Assembly (NCBI GenBank): GCA_947579665.1
Contig: OX388343.1
Location: 92,794,254 to 92,858,253 of the forward strand
Direction: 5' to 3'
Length of the DNA stretch: 64,000 nt
Origin: Sympetrum striolatum
Lineage: Eukaryota > Arthropoda > Insecta > Odonata > Libellulidae
Shown here piece by piece: positions 23,401 to 34,800 of this stretch (position 1 is its first letter; each line of letters starts with the position of its first letter). Below the pieces are notes generated by a model, which saw only the letters and a list, made by a program, of their open reading frames with translations, did not search any database and was not told the origin of the DNA. Position numbers and translations under genes: made by a program.

Positions 23401-25487
23401 CCAGAATTCAAACCAAGAACCTTGGGAACTGAGCAATAGCTCTAGAATGCTCACCAAGGTTGGTTAGCTGAAGGTTGATATATATGTAACTAAAGCAAAA
23501 CAGATAATTTTCATGGATTTTAAAGCCTATCATCTATCAACTACATGCATTTAAGTTTTCAAATAGAAATTTCAATGACACATTGAAACAATAAATATTC
23601 TTATGAATCAATTATTCAAGTGAACAATTATAATATATTAGTATAGGAAGATCCAAGAAAATATACGATCAGTAAACAAATAGTTGGTTGGTGTGGCTTA
23701 AAGTGAATCAGATAAGTATATACTGATGAATAATATGAAATATCTACACAACAAATAAATCTAGAAAGTCATAGAGGGAACCTCACCAATAATAATTATA
23801 AGTTGACTGAAATATAGTCAAATTTGATTGTTTTATCTCAAGATATTATAGCATTTCCTTATTGATAAGAAAGAAAAGGAAAATAAATGCTTTACTTTAT
23901 TATTGTTCAGTAATAAATTTAAATCTATATAAATCAAATGATGCAATGAATTTGAAAGCTGTAAATCAAAAATTGTTGATTCAAGACTGATTATCTCAAT
24001 CAGAATGTGTTCCAATGAGTATTGTTTTCTGTATTTTTGTTTACAGTTAAAAACTTTGAGCTGATTTTTATTCCAGAAAATATAATTTTAATCATAGATG
24101 ATGCAAAAGTGCAAAACATTTTTATTTTAAAATTGAGCATCATAAAATACTATTTAAAAATAAATAGCAATAGTTCAACCGGTAATTGGTTATTCTAACC
24201 TTCAAAATACATTTTTAGACAATATCCTCTAGTGAAATAAAAGATGGGGTTATGAGGAGTAGTTAAAAGTTTCGAAACAACGACTACTACAGAATGACTT
24301 ACTGATATTGGGCAACACAGTCTAATACTCCATGATATAAGAGGTTTGAATGACATACGGGACCTTCCAAAATCTGAACATCTTGCATGTTTTGTATCAC
24401 AGGAGTTAAACTCTTCCAGCAACCTTCGACCCCTTGACCATCGAGCATAAGATCTTCTGTGCGAGTTCCACGTAAGAAGGACTGTATAGCAGAATGAAAC
24501 TGACATCCGGCATTCAATTGGGCTGCAAGATAATAAAAGAGAAATCATTTCGGGTCCAAGGTAGAAAAAACCATAAACTGCTTTTTGATACAAAGAAATT
24601 ATTTAATAAATAAAAATAAATATAATAAAAACGGTAAATTTCTAGAAATTTACCATAAAAACAAATAATGAAGATTTTATTTGGTACATCAATTCTCCAC
24701 AAGTTACCTTACCCTTGTAAAATGACATGAACCCCTCTTGTCCCAACTCCGCTATCATTTTCTCTCTCCATTTCTTTAAAAGCATTTTTGAACGCTCTGA
24801 CATAGTAGCATTCAATACTTTTGTAACGGATGGGTATATTCTGGATATTTGCTTGTTTGTGATACATGAATTATCGAAATCCTTCAGGGAATAAGTTCTG
24901 GCAACATTTTTGTCTTGATTCATCATAGGATATTTATCAATGTTTTTCAATACCACTAGTGGTAAAACATTCGAATATTTCACTGAAAATGGATTACTAC
25001 TGTTGAAAACAGGAGTATCACTTTTCGGCTTATTAACATCCCCTGAGGAGCTAATATTTGTTGACAATTTTTCGGAATGGACTTTGTCATTCCCATTGAA
25101 ATCCAACACGTTAATATCTACAATAGTTGCCTGTGTGGTTACCTCTTTTAAACACGTACTACTAGATTTTATAACCCGTACTTCTGCGCGAGGCCAGAGT
25201 TCTGCCGATGAGTTTTGAGCGGCGAATAAATTGCCTGTCTTAGGAAATACATTTTCATAAGAAGTCTCAGCGTCACCATCTGAAGAGCATGGATTTATTT
25301 TCATATTCTTTCTTCTATCCTTTCTTGTTTCAATGAGCTTTCCAAAAAGGGCTCTATTTTCTTTATTAAGATCTTTTATAACACGTCCTAAGGAGTTGTT
25401 GGGTTTACGAGCACAAGTTCTCTTAACATTTTTCAAAAGCCAACAGCAGCCGCACAAAAGAGATTCACTTTCCTTTCGAAGAGCCAT
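20413..25487 (-). CDS. MGME1: Mitochondrial genome maintenance exonuclease 1 (MGME1)
   Basis: This is a RecB-like PD-(D/E)XK single-strand DNA exonuclease of the mitochondrial matrix. It trims displaced 5' flaps during mtDNA replication. Four exons on the minus strand join in matching phase: 25487-24713, 24522-24303, 23121-22989 and 20595-20413, totalling 436 codons plus stop. Donors are gtaagg, gtaagt and gtattg; acceptors are tgcag, tacag and ttcag. The long first exon has an Arg/Lys-rich N-terminus compatible with mitochondrial import, then low-conservation sequence. The conserved core begins at YPSVTKVL (218-225). The catalytic motif is D326 in GVLDCVA plus E339-W-K341, with the same 13-residue spacing as the human DxDxK set; human has Asp where this has Glu. 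SDKPKPTIQKTF and QLSAYIGAMN follow, then IEGGMVVVAYSDG. Human MGME1 is about 344 residues, so the N-terminal region is longer here. The start at 25487 is the first ATG of the open frame. No 3' polyadenylation signal was identified. Confidence 0.93.
20834..20962 (+). mobile_element. tRNA-derived SINE, copy A (in MGME1 intron 3)
   Basis: A tRNA-like head runs from GGCTCCCAGATAGCCATG to TTTGATTCCCGGTGGGAACC. It has a recognisable acceptor-like pairing and a B-box-like GTTTGATTCC. It is followed by a body, gcaaaatgacctaag..gaagcactt..caatactac. The same head and body occur in inverted orientation at 40385-40510. The element sits about 240 bp from MGME1 exon 4 inside intron 3, in the orientation opposite to the gene. 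Confidence 0.75.
22141..22260 (+). repeat. Possible tRNA-derived SINE fragment
   Basis: gagtttgaattccaccc resembles a tRNA B box and sits about 45 bp after a weak A-box-like stretch. There is no second copy in the window to support it. Confidence 0.25.
23283..23468 (-). mobile_element. SINE-like element with fold-back body (MGME1 intron 2)
   Basis: On the minus strand a tRNA-like head starts GCTAACCAACCTTGGTGAGC and contains GGTTTGAATTCTGG as a B box. It is followed by an imperfect inverted repeat (gctgttgccttggttaagc against ggttaagccctcctga/gggcaacagc) around a loop of about 15 bp. It lies in MGME1 intron 2, just 3' of exon 2. The tRNA-like part supports a SINE, but the fold-back tail is unusual. 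Confidence 0.5.
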
Positions 25488-25984
25488 TTCTCTTATTACG
25501 TTTACATAAACGAATTAAATGAATGAAAACCTATTCCAAACTTTAGACTGGTGTCCAGCGTTAAATTTGTACAGATCTCACCGGTTGAATCGATAGGTAT
25601 CTATTATTTCGATGATCGACCGTCACTTATAGAAACGATATGAAAGGAGGCGGGAATTACATTGTGATGAAAATGGAAAAATGAAAGAAACTCATCCGAG
25701 TGCATAAAATTGTGGATGTCGTTGAAAATTTTGGTAAAGTTTTGGATGAGGACGGCGTGGGGTTTTTTTACCCACTAGAAAAAAAAACAGGAATATACCG
25801 CAATCCTTTATCTTCAATAAGGTATAACATTTTTCTCTGTACATCCACTATCAAGGGAGAAACATAATTTCTCCCTCGCCGCTCTCATCCGAGATTTTAC
25901 CAAAATTTTAATAAACAAAACAAAGAGAATAAAGAAAAAAGGAGAAATAATGAAAACGAACTATTTGAATATAATTTCAATGAA
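25488..25984. other. Upstream flank of MGME1
   Basis: This is the 5' flank of MGME1. No TATA box at a useful distance from the ATG was seen, which fits a housekeeping promoter. Nothing else was recognised. Confidence 0.4.
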
Positions 25985-26970
25985 AAATACATGGGGTTAA
26001 ATATTCCTCTAGTTGCAGAGAAAGCTCATTAGGCATTCCTCAAGGATCCATATTGGGCCCAGTCCTATTCTTTATTTATATTACTGATCTTACTTTCTCT
26101 TTCCATGCAAATTAGAATGCTTATAGTTACTCTTGTACGCTGATGACACTATAATGTTCTGCTATCAGCCCCAAGCTATTGCAACCTTATTGATGATGTT
26201 TAATTAGTAACCAATCACTTTAACAACTGGTGCAAAGATAATTTATTGAATATAAATGTAGAAAAATGTCAAATAATTCACTTTACTCATAGCAAAATGG
26301 CAGGCAAAAGCTTACCTTTTTAACTTAGCATAAATCTATCCATCAAGTCTCTAATGCAAACTTTTTTGGCATTCACATGAATAATAACATCTCTTGGGAA
26401 GTGCATATTGATGCATTAATAGCTAAATTAAGAACTGCTTGCTACATCCATAGATTTTTAAGATACACAGTTAGTAGAGACATTATATTAATTAATTGTA
26501 CATACTATTACTGCATAGTATTAATAAATATTACTATCGTAATTACTATACTATGTACTTTTTATCGGCACATAACCTATGGTCTCTTTATTATGTGGGT
26601 CCTCACCGCATGCAATAAAGATTTTGAAGATGCAGAAAAGAGCTGTTAGAATAATAGCATGGAAACCATGACTTCCCAACAAAGGCTATATTTAATTCAC
26701 CCAGGTTGCTTCCTCTCCCATGCTTATAGATACTAAGAGACAACATTAATGAATTCCATGTTAACTCTGATATTCATCACCACCTCACCAGATCTAAAAA
26801 TTATCTACATGAATACTCTATCAGAACCAATGCAATAAAAAGGGTCCTAAAGAAATGGGCATCAGATTTTGTATCAGATTACTTACCATGTTATTTTAAA
26901 AATGTAAAATCCGCTGCCATTTTTACCTCAATTTTGAAAACACTTTTATCTAATAATAGCTTATTTTTTC
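25985..26970 (+). pseudogene. Degenerate Jockey/CR1-type LINE remnant
   Basis: Frame-broken reverse-transcriptase signatures: SLGIPQGSILGPVLFFIYI from about 26026, then LYADDT near 26133-26150 in another frame, then FGIHMNNNISWEVHIDAL near 26373. A final segment, KILKMQKRAVRIIAWKP, is typical of the C-terminal region of such elements. Many stops and frameshifts are present and no 5' ORF is visible. The AT-rich relic lies between MGME1 and NPC2. Confidence 0.75.
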
Positions 26971-28861
26971 ACTAAACTTGTTCTCCTTGTGCTTCGATAT
27001 CCATTGTTTATTCAAGGATGTAGTGTAGATTTTTTATTAACGTAGGGGGTCATGAATACAAATACCCAATTATTACAGTCAAAACTAACAAGAGGTCTTT
27101 TTTTATGCATTTACTAAGTAATTCAAAGAACTTCCACATATGGAAAAAATGACTTACAATTATTTCTAAGGATTTATTTAGGTAATTTAATTATACCTCA
27201 TGGTTCTTTATTTAAACAGCAAAAAGCTAGCGCTATCTTACTAATTTATCATTTCATAGAGCACGTTTTTACAGTGATTAATGGATCCATCGATGGAATC
27301 ACACATCTATCAACTCATTTTTAAATTCATCAATGGATCCATCAAACTGTATTTTTATTCACCGGTGATCTACAATGTTTTCTATCCATGTCCATCATGA
27401 TTAATACCCTATGGTTCTGATGACAGTAGCAAGTCATTCAAATGTTGATTTCCAGAACCCCATAAAAAGCAAGTAAACAGCTTCCAATAGGGATAGTGTA
27501 TTTATAATGCAATACTCGACAAACACAAACATCCATATGATGTTTAGGTTTCGAAAGAGTTTAAAATTTTAAATAATGCAGATAGAACAAGTTAAGTTTT
27601 GTATATTAATAGCCGTCTTGTCAAACAGCAGACCAATCAATTGACTGTTCTTAAATTATTCAGGAATCAAGAATCCCTTGAAGTATACAAACAAACATTG
27701 ATGTAATCCATTTCTCATCAGATTGATGATTTTAAAAATGTGCCCATGGCTATTTCATCATAAATAACTGTTTTCACTAACTATTGACCAAGTAAAATTT
27801 TATGTCTCACTTGAAAATCATCCTGAAAACATAATATTATTAGAAGGATGAATAATGATGGAAATTCCAAAGAATTTTTTAATATTCTGGCATGATAGGT
27901 TATTTGGGAGAGCAACCAACCTGCTAATCAGAATATCCAGGTTCTGTCCTGCCAGTGTTTTTTCATGCCTGTTCTTCCTTGGATTTTTAGCCAATATTAT
28001 AATAATATATATGCATACACAAACTTTTCCTAAAAAAGTTTGGATCTCATTGCATCTCCAAAAGACTCATTTCATGAGAAATATATTATTTCCATTCTTT
28101 TTTATTAACAGATGTATCCATTTCATTTTAAAAATCACCAACTAACTTTTCTAATCATGTTAAAAAGCATTTACTTCACAAAATTTATTGCGGTGCTGTA
28201 AAAGTTGTTTTAAAAATGATTCTTGAATAAGAACAAGATAAAGTAATAATTTTAATTTGTGCAAAGCTTTCAAACAGCAAAAATGTCACTGAAACACAGG
28301 CCTAGCAATGTTTTACACAACTCAGAGTTTCTGTTCACATGAAACTTTCAGGAGCAGATCTTCATGGTCTATATCTTAGCCACTACATGGCTCCCAAGTT
28401 TGAGGAAAAGGTATAAATGTTTAAATCATGCCTAAGCCAAAGTTGGATCCAAAAATCTGAGCTGACATCAGACTTATAATAAATCTTCTTTTTCATAGGT
28501 ATAGCATTCCTTCAATCCAAAAACTATAATAATTGTAGAGAAATATGATTAGACCCTAGAAAAACTGTGAATGAAATCAATATTTTTAACAGAACTTCAG
28601 ATTGCTTTATTTTGCATTAAATTACATGATATGATTAATTGAGACACAGCCAATTAAAAAAATCCTCATGTCAGACATTTTGAATGCCTGAAATCATGAG
28701 CAAGTGTTGAATAATAAGAACATATTACCCATGAGTTAGGATTGGTCCAGAGAGACGAGGTAAGAGATATAAAAAAATAATTTCTAATTTGACACCAAAT
28801 AGCAACAGGTAATGATTGACTTGATGAGCATAGATAATGGTACAGAAAATAATAAGGTATA
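26971..28861. other. Gene-free stretch 3' of NPC2
   Basis: AT-rich DNA. aatggatccatc recurs near 27280 and 27336. The open frame at 27855-28145 has no recognisable content. The NPC2 3' UTR should end within this stretch, but I could not place an AATAAA near the stop. Confidence 0.4.
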
Positions 28862-31800
28862 TTATTTCACAATTTTGATTTTGGTGGAAAAGCAGCATTG
28901 GAAGCTAGGGTGTTCATCATCATCCCAGAGTTTCCACTTGATGTCATAATTTCTCTGAAAGAAACATTTGATTGTAAGTTAAGAGTTTTGATAAAAACAG
29001 ATATGATTGAACACATGAAATCTTAGCATGATCAAAAGATCATGAAGAATCATCATGGTAAATATATCAAAATCATTAACTTTGTATTTCAGCAACCTGA
29101 TCACTTAAATGTTCAGATCATAAATTATCATCATCATCTAAGACAACAGACTAATTGAAATCTTCATTGCTTAGCTATATATTGCTAATTTCTACAAAAA
29201 ATCTTTTAAAATTTTCCTTCTTGATTGATGTAAAGTGATGATTCCAAAGTTTCTTTCTATGAATGATTAAATAAATTCTATCTGGGTAGTTTTTTAGCAA
29301 AAAAGATGGTAAAAAGAATGAAAAATGTGCATATAATATAAAACAATACAAAAATTACTCTCCTAAACCTCAGGTAATAATCATGAATGAAATAGTTCTT
29401 AGTTTTAACCCAAGAAGGGTGAACCCCTCACGGGTTCAGTGAAAACCCAAGAGTAATTTATATATACTATTCACCAGGATAGCTTAAAATCTCTTCCTGT
29501 ACATGAATTTTTATGATTTATCAATAACCTGCAATTGGCTCCTAACATACCAAAACATCACAAATATTAAGCTGTAAATGTCATAATATTGGTCAATTAG
29601 GAAAAATTCATGCATTTAAAAGGCCTAATGTGACTGCTTACAAATACATGTATAAACACATTGTTCATCTTATATCATTACTTTTGAATATATATATACA
29701 CACACACACACTCACATATCAATATGATTGTTATAAGTAGGTAATGGAATAAGGATAGTTTTATACACATCTAACATCAATAAGATATTTGAAAACAACT
29801 TTTCTCACTACAACTTTGATTCATTGATGACTTAAGCTTTCCAAAATAAGCTCACTTAAAATAATACTTCTATTATTGAAAAGGTCATAAATTGAAACTG
29901 ATAATAAATAAATAATAATTTTATAAATATAATAATAATTATATAAGTAATTCAGTAATTGACTCTATAAATATGATTACATATCATTCTAATTTCCGTA
30001 ATAGTTAACCATGATAATTTTAGATGAAAAATAAAATTTAAATAAAAACAAACCATTGGAAATCCTTTAGAAATTGGTAAGGTGTAGTTGTAGACCTGTT
30101 GCACATTTGCTTGCACAGGACATTGGGTTGCAATACATGCATTATTATCCATTCCAGCAAGTGGTATATCAGACAAAGGTGATGCCCAGAAAGGTTGTCC
30201 CTTCAGGGTGTCCACAACATGACCTATTCAGAAAATAACTTCAATGTTAATAAAAGTTTATACTTAATTTATCACGCTTAATAGAACAAAAATTAAGTAT
30301 GCTGATAATTCAAAATTGCATCCAGCATAATTTAAATTAAATTAACTTTGCCTCATATTCTATGGTTTGTGAAGCTTCTTATATCAAATTTCAATTTCTA
30401 TTCAGGCTCAAATATCAGAAATAATAAAGTTTGCTGGCAACAGATTGTTTCCTTACCTTTCTTAAAATTTTCAAAGACAATATTAGTTTTTAGGACATTT
30501 TCAATTGAATGAGATTGGATTAGCATAAAATTGTTCTATCTTACTATACTGGAGACTAACACAAGAATTTATACTTAAATCTGATTAATATCATATGGAT
30601 ACTTCTAATGAAAAGAAACCATATTTAATGTGTTCAACTTGTTTCTTCATGGTCTTAACTATATTTTTTATGCTGTATTAAATTGACCCAAGTTGATGTC
30701 ATCATCTCATTCATTCTTCTGCTGAGGGAAAGATCTTGCGCAGACAATTCCTCACAAACAGTTTCTCACTACGCAATTCCTTGCCAGGAAATTCCTTTAG
30801 GCAGACAATTCCTAGCATTATAATTCCTTTTAGCATTTTCAAATAACATTGGATGGGTTGGGTTGGGTTGGTTGGTGGCGGGGGTTTATTTTAAATAACC
30901 AGGTTACCAGAGAAACTCCCAGATAATAAATAAATATTGCAATTTTATAATTTTCTGGTAATTATTTGACTTAAGGAATTGTCTGGCGAGGTATTGCCCA
31001 CAAACCAAAAAAGATAGATGTTCTTGGATGATTTTGGTGCATCTTTACTGTTTGTTTTAATCTAATGCCATCCATAGAAAAATCTTTCACCGAATTTAGA
31101 CACCAAAATCTAATTTCGCATCATACAACATACTCCTTTAAATATATAGCAATTTTAGACATGTTTATTAGATATAATTATTTCTCTTTTAATCAACATG
31201 GAATAATAAAATCTTAGACAAAATAATGGGATTTCAACAGATGGAATGTGGCCATTTTTGCAGACCTAGCACATGTTCTAGATGACTCAATCGTGAAAAT
31301 AACACTCGAGGTGAAGTACCTTGATATTGAAAGAGAGCATTAATTACTATTAAAATTCTTGGAGCAAGGAAAAAAATGCAAGAAAAAGAAGAGAGGGACG
31401 AATTCATTGATGTTTACATTTTTATTCACTTACCAGCTGTAAAGGTAAATATAATGTTTGCATTGCTCTTTCTTTTGAATCTGCATGGTTCATTGGTTGC
31501 AGCTTCTGGACAAGGTTCAATGTCAACATTATGGACTTCACAGGTGTAAGGGGTTTCAGCTGCAATTATAAAGTAAAAAAAATAAAACTAAAAAATATTT
31601 AATAATGAAATGTAAATCTTAATACAAAAACAAATAAAAAAGAAACTGAAGAGGAAATGATGATCAATGTTTGATGACGTGAGGAGATATTTTTTCCAAT
31701 ATACTAAGTATGTTTTGGTGACTTTGGTGATACAAAGCCAAATTATAAAGAAAGATATGTCTGTATAGTTATCAATTTGAAGCAATGTAGACAAAAAAGT

Positions 31801-34800
31801 ATGCAAGATTGCAAAGTTATATGCAAAGTATTGCACTAGTATTAATAAGCGCTTCCCACACATACCAACAAAAGAATACAATAATATAAAACAGATGGTT
31901 ATGAGGAGAGAAGTCCCTTGAATTTTGCTGAAGAAGATACCAACCTTAGGATTGGAATAGTAAAATTAGAATGGTAGGATTAGAGTTGAGTAATAAATAT
32001 AATACAATGCATATAAGTTGTAATATAAAATGTATACACAATTTACAAAGAGTAGAATAGAGACTGAAAATCACTACTTAAACTTGGATTTAAAACGCTT
32101 TTTTTATCCTGAAGATGCTCTCACAGACAGAAGTTGAAACATCAACTTTCATCAATGAAACAACCTGGTTGAAAAGCCTTTGCCCATTAAATTCATAGGA
32201 AAAGCACTAGAAAACTTCTATGAACTTTTCCTTTCCATCCTACAGTAGCAGATGTGTAAGATATGATCCCAATTTCCCTATTTAATATTTCATGGATTAT
32301 TTTTCAAAATTTTCAAAATGAGTTGGATCTAATAGTTAGATCCAACCTCATTTCTACTGGAATAGGATGATGAATCTAGGCATCCATAGAACCTTTCTCT
32401 TGGCCAGCCCAACTTAAGCCTACATCAATGTAATGACATAGATAATGACAACATCTCATACTTTGCTTTGGTAACAAATTGTCTTCCCCTTTTACTTTAA
32501 CAAATTTGGAACCAAAGAAAGGTTTATTATTCTTGTTCTAGTGTTTCTTCTATTTCTAGTAATTCTGTGTACTCCCCCTTAGGCCTTCCAAAACACTTAT
32601 GAATTCTTATGGATACAGACAAAGAGCTATTAATAAGGATGCTGTTAATTTAACACTGATGTAATTGTATTTTTTCATTTGGAAATATTTCCATAATACC
32701 ACACCAAGCAAAAGTTTCAAATACATCAAATCCTTACACATCCAGGTCAGTCCTCTGTTCAAACAGCTTGAATTAAATTTTGAAGTGCAAAATATCTGAG
32801 CCTAATCATACCAATTATTTATAGAAGCAACTGATTATTATGATTATTCTGAGAAGGGGTGAAGGTGAGTTTCATTATAGCATTATTTTTTTATGGTTGG
32901 ATATCTGCAGTTGATCCTTAAAAGGAAAACTGTAATTCAACCTGGATTGAACTCTCAGAGCCACTTCAAATCTAATGCATCAGATTATTGGCAAAATACT
33001 TCAAGAAAAAATTTGGACCAGAGAAAATTATTTGATCAGAAGATAGAAGAATATTTCCTTAATATTTGTATTTCATTATTTTTTAATAGAAGTCTTTAAA
33101 CTTGGTTTTTAATTAAATTTTATGGAATCTTTTGATTAAGAAAAACAAGTTATCACCAGTTAAAACATAGAAAGCTTCCAAAGGAAATAGCATAGAAAAA
33201 TATCACTGTATAAAACAGCATATGTACAAATGGAGTATCTTTTGTTTTTTCCTCCATCACTAGTTTGCAATGAATGAGTAATTGAATTGGTATAGGCAGG
33301 TCCGGATTTAGATGAAAGGAGGCCCTAGGCTATTCCACTTATGAGGCCCTTTCAACTCACATTTTTAAGTTTGTAAATTACGTGATAGATAACAAAATAC
33401 ATCATTACTGTGATATATATCAATATGTCTCCTTATTTTTGCTTCAGAGATTTAGTGTTCACTGTTTTTAGATTAGTGTAATTTTAATTTTGCTAACAAT
33501 TTGAATGTATGCCCCTCTTGATCTTGATGCCCTAGGCTGAAGCCTAATTAGCTTAATGGAAAATCTGGCCCTGGGTATAGGTGGGAGAGGGGATAAGTTG
33601 GAATTGAAAATTTATTGAATAAACATTCAACTTGAAAATTTTTAAATAAATAGATATTTAAGATATTACTTAACTTATCATAGTAAAATACAAGCATGAA
33701 AGACAACGATATTTACTGTGTATACTCATCAATAATTCAACCTTTAAATACAAATTTTGATGAATAAAATAATTATTCAAGTTGTAAGTTAAGCTTCTTC
33801 AAAATACAATTTACAGATTATGCCAAACACAGAGTATATTATAATAATAAAATTAAATATTAAAGTATATAAATATATAAATATATAAGAAGAAATAGTA
33901 AATATTTCTATTGATAAATATATGAACTACACCAGTTTGATGACTACTGCAATTTGTTAAGTTTAGTTAACTAATTATCATATAATTGGAACATAATTCT
34001 GAAAATTCAGAGTTTAACTTATATTTTGAGTATATATGGTTATAAATTAATCAGTTAATCAGTTAAAAAGCTTTTACCACCTACAAAGTGAATGTATCAT
34101 ATGACAGCTAATGAAGTTGAATGAGTTGGAATAACTATTTTAAGGATCTCATACTGATACCTGAAGAATAGTTCCTATTGATTTTAACTCTTTAATTTAA
34201 TTAAATGAATATTACATAATATGATATTATAAATGGCGATGAAACTGCATTTGAATATAAACGTTGTGTAAGCTTACTCTATGATATAACGAAATATAAT
34301 GTGGTTAGAACCATATTTAAAAAATTATGAATGTAAATTTATGTCAGCAGATTAGTTGCAAAAACAATTTTTTTTCCAAGTCTATTCCCTCTTAAGAGAC
34401 AGAGAATTAAAGCAATAAATAAGAGTAGGAGCAGGGGAAATTCTGGGGTATGGCAAGTAGAGCATATGCTTTGGACATTTTTTAAGGGAGACATCCCTGG
34501 GAAAGCCATTTGTAACTTAAAATTTGCTTTAGCCCTAAGGGATCAAATGCACATTACAAAAATTTCTGTGCCCCACTCCCCCCCCCCAGCCTGGGTTTCA
34601 GATAAAAAAGCCATTTTCAATTTAGAGTGAAGATGAGCATTTTTTGCCCAAGGGTTTTAAAGCCATCTAGAACTTCAGTTCTAGGATTCTTTGAGTTAAT
34701 AGACATTAAAGCGATATGAAAATATGTGACAAAGTTTTCAGCAGTGACAGATTTGCCATAAGGCGGTAGCTGAGGGCTACACCATTGAGGGGACGCTAAA

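Noticed and set aside
24940..25218. 92-codon plus-strand open frame
   Set aside because: It is antisense to MGME1 exon 1.
30850..30876. Telomere-like ttgggttggg tract
   Set aside because: It is only a few units long, does not match the TTAGG insect repeat, and lies inside an intronic repeat.
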